Counted from the stretch's first letter, positions 8,366 through 18,064 are shown. The stretch is 35,085 bases of DNA from Deltaproteobacteria bacterium RIFCSPHIGHO2_02_FULL_43_33 (GCA_001798165.1 MGRL01000098.1:1-35085), one strand, 5' to 3'. The notes: generated by a model from the letters alone, not told the origin. Numbers and translations are program-made.

Positions 8366-9628
8366 ATGCATTTCTTTGATTACAAAGAAAGTAAATTCTA
8401 TGCAGATGGCGTGTCAATAGAGAAGATTATTAGGGAGGTCGGCACGCCATGCTATATCTACAGCCATAAAACACTTACGAGGCACTACCATGCATTTGAT
8501 GAGGCGTTTAAAGATATGCCGCATCTTGTATGCTATTCTGTAAAGGCTAACTCAAATATTGCAATACTGAAAACATTTGTAAAAGAGGGGAGCGGGTTTG
8601 ACATCGTTTCGGGCGGAGAACTCTACAGGGCATTGAAGGCAGGGGCTAATCCTAAAAAGATTGTCTACTCAGGGGTTGGGAAAAGAGAGGATGAGATAGA
8701 GTATGCGCTGAGAACAGGGATACTCATGTTTAATGTTGAGTCGCCGGAAGAACTGCGCGCATTAAATGAAATTGCCGGAAGGCTCAAGAAAAAGGCAAGC
8801 TTTGCCATAAGGGTAAATCCTGATGTTGACCCAAAGACGCATCCGTATATTTCAACAGGACTCAAAAAGAATAAGTTTGGCATAGAGACAAATCAAGCGA
8901 TAAAAGAGTATGTTTATGCAAAGAGCCATCTGAAAAACCTTATCCCATTTGGCGTTGATTGCCACATTGGTTCACAGATTACACAGCTTTCTCCGTTTAT
9001 TGATGCGCTTAACAAGACAAGGGAGATTATTGTGATACTTCGCAGAGAAGGAGTTGATGTTCAATATCTGGATATAGGCGGCGGTCTTGGAATAACCTAC
9101 AAGGATGAGGATGCTCCGCATCCAAGCAAATATGGCAAGGTAGTTATAAATGAGACAAAAACCCTTGGCGTAACCCTGATATTTGAGCCTGGCAGGGTAA
9201 TGGTTGGCAATGCCGGCATACTGGTAGCAAAGGTTTTATACACTAAATATGGCATGGAGAAGAATTTTATTGTTGTTGATGCAGCAATGAATGATCTGGC
9301 AAGGCCGAGCCTTTATGGGTCGTATCATTCTATAAAATCTGTAAATAAGCAAAATTCTGCGCCAGCTATGATTGCTGATGTTGTTGGCCCAATCTGCGAA
9401 TCAGGCGATTTCTTTGCAAAAGACAGGGAAATCTCTGCGTTTCAATCCGGTGATTTAATGGCCATAATGAGCGCCGGCGCTTACGGTTTTTCCATGTCAA
9501 GCAATTATAACTCAAGGCCAAGGGCAGCAGAGGTTATGGTGAAGGGAAATAGGTTTTATATAATAAGAGATAGGGAATCTTACAAAGATTTGATAAAAGG
9601 CGAAAAGATACCAAAAGACAGGCGATAG
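8366..9628 (+). CDS. lysA: Diaminopimelate decarboxylase
   Basis: CYSVKANSNIAILKTFVKEGSGFDIVSGGELYRALKAG, GVDCHIGSQI, YLDIGGGLGITY, EPGRVMVGNAG. Confidence 0.97.
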   Translation: MHFFDYKESKFYADGVSIEKIIREVGTPCYIYSHKTLTRHYHAFDEAFKDMPHLVCYSVKANSNIAILKTFVKEGSGFDIVSGGELYRALKAGANPKKIVYSGVGKREDEIEYALRTGILMFNVESPEELRALNEIAGRLKKKASFAIRVNPDVDPKTHPYISTGLKKNKFGIETNQAIKEYVYAKSHLKNLIPFGVDCHIGSQITQLSPFIDALNKTREIIVILRREGVDVQYLDIGGGLGITYKDEDAPHPSKYGKVVINETKTLGVTLIFEPGRVMVGNAGILVAKVLYTKYGMEKNFIVVDAAMNDLARPSLYGSYHSIKSVNKQNSAPAMIADVVGPICESGDFFAKDREISAFQSGDLMAIMSAGAYGFSMSSNYNSRPRAAEVMVKGNRFYIIRDRESYKDLIKGEKIPKDRR

Positions 9629-9692
9629 GCAAGAGGCTATAGGCAATAGGAAAAATTTATACCCCAATGCCCATAGCCTATCGTCTGTCTTC
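9616..9692. repeat. Inverted repeat overlapping the lysA stop codon
   Basis: GACAGGCGATAGGC ... GCCTATCGTCTGTC; lysA TAG lies inside the left arm. Confidence 0.7.
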
Positions 9693-9706
9693 AAGAGGTT
9701 TAATCC

Positions 9707-10612
9707 TTGCAAAGATTAAAAATCTATTTTCTTGCCACCCGTCCTCAGTTTTTTACTGCAATCATCCTTCCTGTTGGCTTAGGCGCAGCAGTTGCATGGT
9801 ATGAGCATAAGATATTCTCTTTAAGTTGTTTTTTCCTATCCTTCCTTGCTGCCGTTTTTTATAACGCAGGTATAAATGTATTGAATGATTATTTTGATTA
9901 TATGAACGGGACTGATAACATAAACCGTGCAGGGCTTACGCCGTTTACAGGCGGAAGCAGGATGATACAGAATAAAATTATGACGCCGAAAGAGACATAT
10001 CTTTTAGGTGTTGCACTTCTGATAATTGGAAGTATAATTGGCCTATATCTTGTCTATGACCGGGGCATGTTTTTATTTTTCATTGGTGTTGTTGGGCTTT
10101 TCTCAGGCTATTACTACTCTGCCCCGCCGCTTTTCTTTGTGGGCAAAGGGGTAGGGGAGTTGCTGGTTGGTCTTAATTGCGGTCTTCTGTCAGTTGTTGG
10201 GTCATACTATGTGCAGGCGCAGGATGTTTCCACTGTTGTTGTATTTGCTTCTCTGCCGCTGTCATTTCTCATAGCGGCAATTCTTTATATAAACGAATTT
10301 CCAGACTATGATGCTGACAAGGCTGTTGGGAAAAATCATTGGGTGGTGCGCCTTGGAAAGAAGAATGCAAGATGGGGCTTTGCCCTGCTCATGGCCGGGG
10401 CTTATGCAAGTATTGTAATCGGGGTTATAATAAATCTGCTTCCAGGCATAGCGCTATTTGTTATTCTCACAGGTGTATTTGGCATAAAGGCTGTAAACGG
10501 GCTTTTTAAAAATTACGATAAGCTTCAAGAGCTTATCCCTTCCATAAAGGCTACTATTGCCACGCATTTGACAACCGGAATTGCCCTTATTGCAATGTTC
10601 CTCATATCTTGA
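9707..10612 (+). CDS. menA: UbiA-family prenyltransferase, MenA-like
   Basis: TTG start; AGINVLNDYFDYMNGTDNINRAGLTPFTGGSRMIQ and NEFPDYDADKAVGKNHWVVRLG motifs; multiple TM segments. Confidence 0.8.
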   Translation: MQRLKIYFLATRPQFFTAIILPVGLGAAVAWYEHKIFSLSCFFLSFLAAVFYNAGINVLNDYFDYMNGTDNINRAGLTPFTGGSRMIQNKIMTPKETYLLGVALLIIGSIIGLYLVYDRGMFLFFIGVVGLFSGYYYSAPPLFFVGKGVGELLVGLNCGLLSVVGSYYVQAQDVSTVVVFASLPLSFLIAAILYINEFPDYDADKAVGKNHWVVRLGKKNARWGFALLMAGAYASIVIGVIINLLPGIALFVILTGVFGIKAVNGLFKNYDKLQELIPSIKATIATHLTTGIALIAMFLIS

Positions 10613-10627
10613 TAAAAATAAAAGAGT

Positions 10628-12700
10628 ATGAACCAATATCCAGACATCTTTGATTTCAGGCCATGGGATTTAACCCTGCTTAAAAGATATCAGCCGGTCT
10701 TTCCGAAATTGGACAAGACCTGTCATCTTTGCGCCCTGGGGCCTTGCAAACCAATCCCCCCATCCCCCTCTTTAATAAGGGGAGGGCGAGAGGGGAGTAG
10801 TAAATGCGGTATTGATGAAATGGGTTTTAAGGCAAGAGAGGGCCTATTAAGCGCTGTTATAGGCGCATCTGGCCATACCTCCCATGCTGTAAGGTTATTG
10901 GATGATTTGATATTGAAATTTGGTAAAGACTGCCCTATAAATGTTGGCCAGCATACAACTGTGCCAACCCCAATTACAACGCTTATAACAGGATGTAAAC
11001 CGAAAAATATAGGCGAAGCAAGAGATATTCTGAACTATATAGAAGGCCAGTTAAATCACCTCTTATCCTCTGTAAGTTTTGGCGCTGAGGCATCTCCGGA
11101 AGATTTTGTAAGCAAGATGTTCCATGCAGGCATGCTGGATAATCTTGCAATTGAGATTACGGATATTTCCCAGATGTCTGCCATGAATATGCCAAAGGGC
11201 GAGTCCAATTCTCCGATTATAACTATCGGCTTGGAAACTGTAGATACATCAAAGCCTGTAATCCTTATCATAGGGCATAACTCGTCTGTTGCGCATGAGA
11301 TTATTCACCTTGTTGAAGATAGAGGGCTTAAGGATAAGATAGAGGTATGCGGCCTATGCTGCGCTGCGTTAGACGGCGCAAGGCATAGTCATGGCTTTAA
11401 GATAATCGGCAACCAGGCCGCACAATTGGATGTCATCCAATCAGGTATTGCAGATGTAGTCATACTGGATACCCAATGTATCAGGGCAGATGTGGTTGCA
11501 GAGGCAAAGAAGGTTCATAGCATAGTTATTGCAACAGCACAGGAAACAGCCTTGGGGCTTGAGGATTTGACAGATATAGCGATAGAAAATGCATCAGAAC
11601 ATATTTTAAAGAATGGCGCAGGTATTATGCTTGATAAGCGGAAGGCGGCAGAGGCGGCGGTAAATATAGCAGTCAGGAGTCAGGAGCCTGCCCCTGCAGG
11701 CTTTAAGCAGGGGTTAGGAGTCAGAAATCAGGAGCGAAGCGGAGAAACGGAGAAACGGGGAAACGGAGCAATCCATTCTCCCATTCCCCCATTCTCCCAT
11801 TCCCCCATTCATGGTTGTTTAAGGATTGGCCGCGGTCTTATACGGGACAGTGAAATCAGGGGCATTGCGCCATCCATTGTGATGGGAGAGATTCCAGGGA
11901 TTGTGGGGATATTTGGATGTCCAACCCCCCCTAACCCCCCCTTTAACAAAGAGGGGGAGGGAGGGGTTAAAAAACTCGCACAGGAATTTCTTAACAGAGG
12001 CTATATTGTTTCTACCGGCGGCTGCGCTTCAATGGATATAGCAAAGGGCGATTTATTTAAAAATAATCCAGATTCATTTGATAGCAAAAATCTGATAAAT
12101 CTCGGCTCTTGTGTATCGGCATCACACCTTATAGGCGCCTGTATAAAGATAGCCCAGATCATGTGCCACAGAAAGCTGGAAAATAATTATAAGGAGATAG
12201 CGGATTATATAATCAACAGGGTTGGCGCTGCGGTAATCCTCTGGGGTGGGTTTACGCAAAAGGCATTTTCTTCTGCCCTGGGTATGGCAAGGCTTGGAAT
12301 ACCTGTTATCTTTGGGCCGAGGTTTAAAAATTACGGCCTCCATCTTTTGGGAGGTAATGGTGAGTGGCTGGTAAAGGACGCAAGGCTGGGCGATATGGTT
12401 TCAACCGGCCCTGTGCCTCAAAATCTTTTATGTTTTGCTGAAAGGATAGAGGATGCCCTTCCGCTTATAGCTAAACTCTGTATGAGGGCTAATGATACGA
12501 GTGAGGGGCGAAAGGCAAAACTCACAAGCTACATAGAATTTTATAAAAAACTCAAGGGTCAATTACCCCCTGATATAGCTCTATTTATCAGAACACATTA
12601 CGACATACCCGAGGGCATGGAAGCAGAGGTTCATACTTTTTTGAAAGAAAAGAATTGGCAGCCAACCGTTATCTCTGATCCAACAATACTGAATATGTAG
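10628..12700 (+). CDS. cooS: Ni-dependent carbon monoxide dehydrogenase catalytic subunit, with three repeat-derived inserts
   Basis: TCHLCALGPCKP...CGIDEMGFKAREGL; GHNSSVAHEI; CGLCCAALDGARHSHGFKIIGNQAAQLDVIQSGIADVVILDTQCIRAD; GIFGCP; VSTGGCASMDIAKGD; NLGSCVSASHLIG. Confidence 0.88.
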   Translation: MNQYPDIFDFRPWDLTLLKRYQPVFPKLDKTCHLCALGPCKPIPPSPSLIRGGREGSSKCGIDEMGFKAREGLLSAVIGASGHTSHAVRLLDDLILKFGKDCPINVGQHTTVPTPITTLITGCKPKNIGEARDILNYIEGQLNHLLSSVSFGAEASPEDFVSKMFHAGMLDNLAIEITDISQMSAMNMPKGESNSPIITIGLETVDTSKPVILIIGHNSSVAHEIIHLVEDRGLKDKIEVCGLCCAALDGARHSHGFKIIGNQAAQLDVIQSGIADVVILDTQCIRADVVAEAKKVHSIVIATAQETALGLEDLTDIAIENASEHILKNGAGIMLDKRKAAEAAVNIAVRSQEPAPAGFKQGLGVRNQERSGETEKRGNGAIHSPIPPFSHSPIHGCLRIGRGLIRDSEIRGIAPSIVMGEIPGIVGIFGCPTPPNPPFNKEGEGGVKKLAQEFLNRGYIVSTGGCASMDIAKGDLFKNNPDSFDSKNLINLGSCVSASHLIGACIKIAQIMCHRKLENNYKEIADYIINRVGAAVILWGGFTQKAFSSALGMARLGIPVIFGPRFKNYGLHLLGGNGEWLVKDARLGDMVSTGPVPQNLLCFAERIEDALPLIAKLCMRANDTSEGRKAKLTSYIEFYKKLKGQLPPDIALFIRTHYDIPEGMEAEVHTFLKEKNWQPTVISDPTILNM
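10754..10802 (+). repeat. In-frame repeat insert 1 in cooS
   Basis: CCCCCCATCCCCCTCTTTAATAAGGGGAGGGCGAGAGGGG between CKP and KCG; encodes IPPSPSLIRGGREGSS. Confidence 0.8.
11671..11812 (+). repeat. In-frame compound repeat insert 2 in cooS
   Basis: Same 51-bp core as 6690-6740, then GAAACGG repeats and CCCATTC tandem; encodes [46 protein letters not shown]. Confidence 0.88.
11921..11969 (+). repeat. In-frame repeat insert 3 in cooS
   Basis: AACCCCCCCTAACCCCCCCTTTAACAAAGAGGGGGAGGGAGGGGTT right after FGCP; encodes TPPNPPFNKEGEGGV. Confidence 0.82.
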
Positions 12701-12768
12701 GGCAGGGCTTTAGCCCTGCTTTAACCCCCGATAGAATCATTCGGGGGCTAAAGGCTGGCTTGCCCTAC
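12698..12768. repeat. Palindromic element at the cooS/arsS convergent junction; supplies the cooS stop codon
   Basis: TAGGGCAGGGCTTTAGCCCTGC ... CCCCCGATAGAATCATTCGGGGG ... GGCTTGCCCTA; cooS TAG is the first triplet. Confidence 0.8.
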
Positions 12769-12794
12769 TGCAAGGAGAGGGGAGTAGATAAATT

Positions 12795-13853
12795 CTATAC
12801 CACTGCCCCGCCGCAGCTTGAGCCTGCCCCTGCGGTGCAGCCATAGCAGTGAATGCCTGTTACAATCCGCCTGTTGCAAAGTTTAGCCATATCAAATTCT
12901 CTTATATTTGAAGGTGCGCCGTGGTTTACCCTCATTCCAAGCATCTGGTTAAAATCACAGTCGTATAAATAGCCATCCCAGCTTACGGAGAGGGTATATC
13001 GGCACATAATTTGAGATGCTGTATTTGGATTATAGCTTGAGATGAGTCTTTCCATGTACGCATTATAATTTTCAGATGCATCGAGATAATTCAAAAAGCG
13101 GCCTATAGGCATATTTGTGATTGTATAAAGGTTGTTGAATGCAATACCATATCTTCGCAGCAGTTCTCTTTTGTAATCAGTTTCAACTGCCTTCTGTGAG
13201 GGCGGAAGAAATGCGCCTGCCGGGTTATAAACAAGATTTAAAACAAGGCCAGAACCCTCCCGGCCATAGCCAAGATTGTTGAGCCTCTTTAATGTCTCTA
13301 TGGACTTATTAAATACGCCGCTCCCGCGTTGTCTGTCTGTAGTCTGTTCAAGGTAATAGGGAAGAGATGCAACGACCTCTACTTTATTTTCTGCGAAAAA
13401 TTCAGGCAGGTTTTTATACTCAGGTTCCATGAGTATTGTCAGGTTTGAACGAACTATGATATGACGGTTTTTATTTCTTAATTCCTTTACAAACCATTTA
13501 AAGTTTGGATTCATCTCAGGAGCGCCGCCTGTTATATCAATGGTCGGGATGTCGGTTTTTTCAAGAATATTTAAACATGCCTCCATGACATCCTTTTGCA
13601 TTACCTCTTTTCTACCCGGCCCTGCCTCAACATGACAATGTTTGCATGCCTGATTGCAGAGCTTGCCAACATTCGCCTGGAATATGGTGATGCCGGTTGC
13701 AGTGAGAGGATGAAGGCCGCTATCTGATAAAGAGTTGTCAAAACGGTTGAGATAGGTCTGATCAATCATACTGTCCTTAAGTTCCGATGCAAAATTGTAG
13801 TCTGCCGATTTATCGGCGTATTTAAAAATGTCCAATGAGTTGGGCAACTGCAT
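12795..13853 (-). CDS. arsS: ArsS-type radical SAM/Cys-rich protein (arsenosugar biosynthesis family)
   Basis: TATGITIFQANVGKLCNQACKHCHVEAGPGRKE (CxxxCxxC) and C-terminal CYGCTAGAGSSCGG. Alternative start at 13769 with AAGGA upstream looks better than 13853. Confidence 0.85.
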   Translation of the reverse strand: MQLPNSLDIFKYADKSADYNFASELKDSMIDQTYLNRFDNSLSDSGLHPLTATGITIFQANVGKLCNQACKHCHVEAGPGRKEVMQKDVMEACLNILEKTDIPTIDITGGAPEMNPNFKWFVKELRNKNRHIIVRSNLTILMEPEYKNLPEFFAENKVEVVASLPYYLEQTTDRQRGSGVFNKSIETLKRLNNLGYGREGSGLVLNLVYNPAGAFLPPSQKAVETDYKRELLRRYGIAFNNLYTITNMPIGRFLNYLDASENYNAYMERLISSYNPNTASQIMCRYTLSVSWDGYLYDCDFNQMLGMRVNHGAPSNIREFDMAKLCNRRIVTGIHCYGCTAGAGSSCGGAVV

Positions 13854-13889
13854 AATACTTTAACTGCGCCCATAAATGGGCAACTACAA
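13795..13889. repeat. TTGTAGT...ACTACAA two-hairpin element, copy 1
   Basis: TIRs TTGTAGT/ACTACAA, internal GCCGATTTATCGGC and GCCCATAAATGGGC. Confidence 0.75.
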
Positions 13890-13920
13890 AAACTGAAATA
13901 GACCCCTTGCCTCTCGCCTT

Positions 13921-14253
13921 TTATAGGGATATCTTCTTAACCACATTTTTCATCTGAACGCCATGGACAAGGGATGCGCCCCCTCTGATGGCTGCTGCTA
14001 CATGGATGGCCTCTGTCATCTGTTCCTCGTTTGAGCCTTTTTCAAGGCATGTCTGGGTATAGGCATCTATGCAGTAAGGGCACTGAACGGTATGGGCGAC
14101 TGCCAGCGCAATCAATGCCTTCTCCCTTTCAGAAAGGGCGCCTTCGGCAAATACAGCGCCATACCATTCTGAAAATTTTTTCCACAACTCCGGCGCGCCT
14201 TCGCCAACGGTAGGAAATTTAGATAAATCTTCTGGAGCGTAATATGTCTTCAT
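13921..14253 (-). CDS. AhpD/carboxymuconolactone-decarboxylase-like protein, arsenosugar-biosynthesis-associated type
   Basis: EKALIALAVAHTVQCPYCIDAYTQTCLEKG (CxxC); adjacent to the ArsS-type gene. Confidence 0.82.
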   Translation of the reverse strand: MKTYYAPEDLSKFPTVGEGAPELWKKFSEWYGAVFAEGALSEREKALIALAVAHTVQCPYCIDAYTQTCLEKGSNEEQMTEAIHVAAAIRGGASLVHGVQMKNVVKKISL

Positions 14254-14338
14254 AGATTCTCCTTATGTAAGGATTTTTTTATATCCAACCTTAGCAAATT
14301 TAATGCTGCTCTTCAAGTCAGCATATACTATACTAACG

Positions 14339-14423
14339 GCAATAAATAACTTGATGTAGGGCAGGGCTTTAGCCCTGCAAAGAAGCAAGCCTAAAGGCTT
14401 GCCCTACAAGTTATTTATTGCTT
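14339..14423. repeat. Foldback element with two internal hairpins
   Basis: CAATAAATAACTTG-(AT)GTAGGGCA ... TGCCCTAC-AAGTTATTTATTG; internal GCAGGGCTTTAGCCCTGC and AAGCCTAAAGGCTT. Confidence 0.8.
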
Positions 14424-14608
14424 TCGCTATACCTTATACCTTACGGATTTTACCTAAAAAATATAAACAAAAAATTATTTTTTAGCAAGGTAGAAACAAG
14501 GGGTGGGCGCTGTGAAGTGGTTTTTTTATAAAACCGGCCAGAAAAGAATGAGATTTGATAAGGAGAGAGACTTATGGCTGTTATACATAACGACATAAAT
14601 AATTGTGC

Positions 14609-14690
14609 ATACAGAGCGTAAGAACAAAGCAGACCAAGGCGCGACGAGCCGAGGAGCAACGCAGGTATGCGAAGTTATGACGCTCTGTAT
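14609..14690. repeat. 82-bp inverted-repeat element
   Basis: ATACAGAGCGT ... ACGCTCTGTAT perfect 11-bp TIRs around CAAGGCGCGACGAGCCGAGGAGCAACGCAG. Confidence 0.7.
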
Positions 14691-14697
14691 AATTGAA

Positions 14698-16887
14698 TTA
14701 TATATCGGAATTTTTTAATCCCATAACCTTGTTCATCATGGAAATCAGATGCACATCTTTAAACGGTTTACTGATGAATGCATCTATGTTCTTATCTCCT
14801 AAAAGAGGGTTTGCATTATGAGCGGAAATAGCAATTGTTTTGACCGTGGGCTTGATTGCCTTAAAATGTGTGATGAGCTTTTTGCCGTCCATGAGCGGCA
14901 TATTGATATCTGTTATAATAAGGTCTATGCCGCCTGCAATATCTCCAAATATCTCTAATGCATAATAAGGGTTGTCGGTTGCAATAAGTCTATACCCCTC
15001 TCTTTCAAGCGTCTCTTTTACAAAACTTAATACACCGGCTTCATCATCCACTACCAGTATTCTTATATTCTCTTTCATTGACGGGGGTGCGGCTTTTGAA
15101 ACTTCTTGAACAACAGCAGCATTGGTATTGGTAAAAGCCGGCAGATATATCTCAAATGTCGTCCCTTTGCCAATTTTGCTTTTTACATCAATTATCCCTT
15201 TATGCTCTTTAACAATTCCATAAACCATGGCAAGCCCCAGCCCTGTGCCTTTACCGGCTTCTTTGGTTGTGAAAAACGGGTTAAATATTTTATCCTTTAT
15301 TTCATCAGGTATGCCGGTGCCGGTATCGGAAACTTTAAGCAAAATATATTTTCCAGCGGTCAGCAACGGGTGTATGCGGCCGGCTGCCTTTTCTTCCAAC
15401 TCTAAAAACTCGGTTGTAATTGTTATTTTTCCGCCGTTAGGCATTGCATCCATTGCATTTACGAAAAGGTTCATAAAAACCTGCTCCAACTGATTATTGT
15501 CGGCATTAATATAAGGGATGTTGTCGTTGGGTTCCATCTTTATTTCTACGTTTCTTTTTTTTGATATGCTTTCACACAGCTCAACAGCGTCTCTGATGAC
15601 GTCATTTAAGTTAAGGGGCAGAATTTCAAAGCTTTCTTTGCGGGAAAAGCTTAAGAGGTTCGAAATAATATGGCCTGCCTTTCTTGCGGAATTTTCTATA
15701 ATCCTGAGGCTCTGCCTTGCTTTATCAGTCAAGGTATCGCATTCACTCAATAAATCTGCATGGCCAAGGATAGCCATAAGTATGTTCTTAAAGTCATGGG
15801 CAATGCCTCCGGCCAATGTGCCTATTGATTCCATCTTTTGAGCCTGGAATAACTGCTCCTGCAATTGCTTTTTCTCAGTAATGTCCCTGTGGAATGACTG
15901 AATATACAACTCGCCGTCAATATCAATGGCCTTGGAACTTACCTCAAGAAGGATAGCGCTTCCATCCTTTTTATAATGCCTGCTCTCATAAACGATGGCC
16001 TCGCCGTTCAATATACTTTTCCATCTTTCCTCTTTTTGGCCTTCGCGGTCTTTCCCCTCTAATAAGCTGAAGTGTATCCCTATAAGCGCATTTTTCTCAA
16101 AGCCGTGCAGCTCGCAAAATTTCTGATTCACATTAATGAGTATTCCAGTTGTGTTGAGAACAACAATGCCGTCGTTGGCATTATCAAAAAGCTCCCTGAA
16201 CCTCTGCTCTGATACGGAAAGCTCCTTTGTCCTTTCAGCAACAAGGTCTTCAAGCTGGGTGGAATATTGTTCGAGTTTACCCTTTTCTTTTGTCAAGTCG
16301 TACTGGAGGGAAAGCTCATTTATCATACTCCTTTGAGTCAGGATTCTTAGCGTGAGTGTGATGACAAAAGTAGAAAACATGAAAGTATTGTTCATAACAA
16401 AGGCGGGAATATTAGTCAGGGTATCAAAAAGTAAAATCGGTATCATATAAATTGCATATATAGAGAGCGCTATTAAAATAGTTAGAGGGGTATTAAAAGG
16501 TATTAAACCTAATGCCCCGATTATCAGAAGGTTCATTCCAGCATAATATGGCGATGTATGGCCGCCAAAGGGGATGATCATAAGTTCTATCGTAATAGCA
16601 GACAGGATAATCATTGTGCCGATTATCATCTGTTGGTAAAGTATGTTCTGCTTAATGCTGTTCAAGTAATAAAGAACAATAAGGATTAGGGATATGCCTA
16701 TTCTATAGAAGATAAACCTTGTGAAGTTCTGAGGCGTTGCAAGGTAGTCCATCACCCCCAGGAGCAGGAAAAGGATCATGGCAAGCATCAATAGTATGGT
16801 ATTCCAGAACTGAAGTTTCTTGGCAATCTGTTCTTCCAGATACTTTGCCTTTTCTAACATGCGTGTGATTATAACAAATAAAACCAA
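14698..16887 (-). CDS. Hybrid sensor histidine kinase: membrane domain, PAS, HisKA, HATPase_c, receiver
   Basis: [88 protein letters not shown]...[16 protein letters not shown]. Start may be 16860. Confidence 0.93.
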   Translation of the reverse strand: MVLFVIITRMLEKAKYLEEQIAKKLQFWNTILLMLAMILFLLLGVMDYLATPQNFTRFIFYRIGISLILIVLYYLNSIKQNILYQQMIIGTMIILSAITIELMIIPFGGHTSPYYAGMNLLIIGALGLIPFNTPLTILIALSIYAIYMIPILLFDTLTNIPAFVMNNTFMFSTFVITLTLRILTQRSMINELSLQYDLTKEKGKLEQYSTQLEDLVAERTKELSVSEQRFRELFDNANDGIVVLNTTGILINVNQKFCELHGFEKNALIGIHFSLLEGKDREGQKEERWKSILNGEAIVYESRHYKKDGSAILLEVSSKAIDIDGELYIQSFHRDITEKKQLQEQLFQAQKMESIGTLAGGIAHDFKNILMAILGHADLLSECDTLTDKARQSLRIIENSARKAGHIISNLLSFSRKESFEILPLNLNDVIRDAVELCESISKKRNVEIKMEPNDNIPYINADNNQLEQVFMNLFVNAMDAMPNGGKITITTEFLELEEKAAGRIHPLLTAGKYILLKVSDTGTGIPDEIKDKIFNPFFTTKEAGKGTGLGLAMVYGIVKEHKGIIDVKSKIGKGTTFEIYLPAFTNTNAAVVQEVSKAAPPSMKENIRILVVDDEAGVLSFVKETLEREGYRLIATDNPYYALEIFGDIAGGIDLIITDINMPLMDGKKLITHFKAIKPTVKTIAISAHNANPLLGDKNIDAFISKPFKDVHLISMMNKVMGLKNSDI

Positions 16888-16949
16888 TCTGTCAAAGTAA
16901 TTTCCTTGCTGAAATCAGGTATCGCAAAGGGGACTAAAGGCCTTTTTTA

Positions 16950-17006
16950 AATCCCCACTCAACCTTGTCTCTTCTCCGAATGGGTAAGCAAGGTTGAGGG
17001 GGGATT
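16950..17006. repeat. Inverted repeat between two minus-strand genes
   Basis: AATCCCCACTCAACCTTG ... CAAGGTTGAGGGGGGATT. Confidence 0.65.
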
Positions 17007-17011
17007 ATGAT

Positions 17012-18064
17012 TTATTTCACAGCTGTAAAGAAGTTGATGACCCCTGATTTCTCACGGATGGTGGTTATCTTTGTGCGCGGGATTCCTGCTTTTTCAAAGA
17101 GATTCCATACATCCTCTTCTGTACGTTGTAAGAAGCCATCCCAATCCAGAAGCCAGTGGTAATCAAAAGTCCTATACCGTCTACAGTCCTTGAATGATGT
17201 TATAAGGCTTCCACCGGGGGGGAGGAGTTCGTACAAGGCATTGAGAAGACGTGTTAGCACTTCATCGTTCAAATAGTCGAAGAATCCAACGCTGTAAATA
17301 ATATCCTGCATACCAAATTCTTTAAGATTTTTCTCATGGTTTACCATACGAACAGCATTATACTTGCGAAAAGTGATATTTTCTTCAGAGAGCCCTGTGT
17401 ACGATATCCGCTCACTCGAGAAACTTAGGGAATCAGAATCAAAATCTAAGCATGTCACCTTTGCATCAGACTCTTTAATATCAAGCGCAAGCTCAAATAT
17501 CTCACGGCATGAACCGCAGGCTATGTCAAGTATCCTTAGACCTTTTTTGGTTGTAATCTCTGTTTTTAAAAGTTTTTTCAATATCTCAAGCCTTCCGCGC
17601 ACCGCTACAGCAAGAGTCAAAGAAAGAAAATATCTATCTAAAGAGTAACCCGTACCACTGGATAAAGGCATATTTTTATAGACCCCTTCCAGTGCTTTAT
17701 AATCCCCCTGATAGCCCTGTGGCCATGTCCTTGCGCGGTTCATGAAATAGCTTTTGGAGACTATATGATCTGTTTTCTTTCTGAAGTTAATCTGAGATTC
17801 TTTCATTATATCTTTCTCATAACCAACACCTTGTTCAAATTCCTCACAAACATCAGATATATTATTTATGGCATTTGTAACTGCATTTAAAAGTGCATCA
17901 GGGGTTTCTTGGGAATCAAGGCATCTTTTTTCGATATCTTCAAGCTCGCCAATAAATCTTGTCGTTGCCTTATCGAGGAGTCTGTAATACTTTTCTGTCT
18001 CGTCATTGACAGACCATCTATTTTCTTTGATTGCCTCATTTCGATAGGTTATTAAACTTTCCAT
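17012..18064 (-). CDS. Class I SAM-dependent methyltransferase
   Basis: LRILDIACGSCREIFELALDIKESDAKVTCLDFDSDSLSFSSERI and LLPPGGSLITSFKD. Confidence 0.8.
   Translation of the reverse strand: MESLITYRNEAIKENRWSVNDETEKYYRLLDKATTRFIGELEDIEKRCLDSQETPDALLNAVTNAINNISDVCEEFEQGVGYEKDIMKESQINFRKKTDHIVSKSYFMNRARTWPQGYQGDYKALEGVYKNMPLSSGTGYSLDRYFLSLTLAVAVRGRLEILKKLLKTEITTKKGLRILDIACGSCREIFELALDIKESDAKVTCLDFDSDSLSFSSERISYTGLSEENITFRKYNAVRMVNHEKNLKEFGMQDIIYSVGFFDYLNDEVLTRLLNALYELLPPGGSLITSFKDCRRYRTFDYHWLLDWDGFLQRTEEDVWNLFEKAGIPRTKITTIREKSGVINFFTAVK

Noticed and set aside
17012-18064. Methyltransferase as ArsM of an arsenosugar pathway with arsS
   Set aside because: Lacks obvious ArsM cysteine motifs and is separated by the histidine kinase; kept as a generic SAM methyltransferase.
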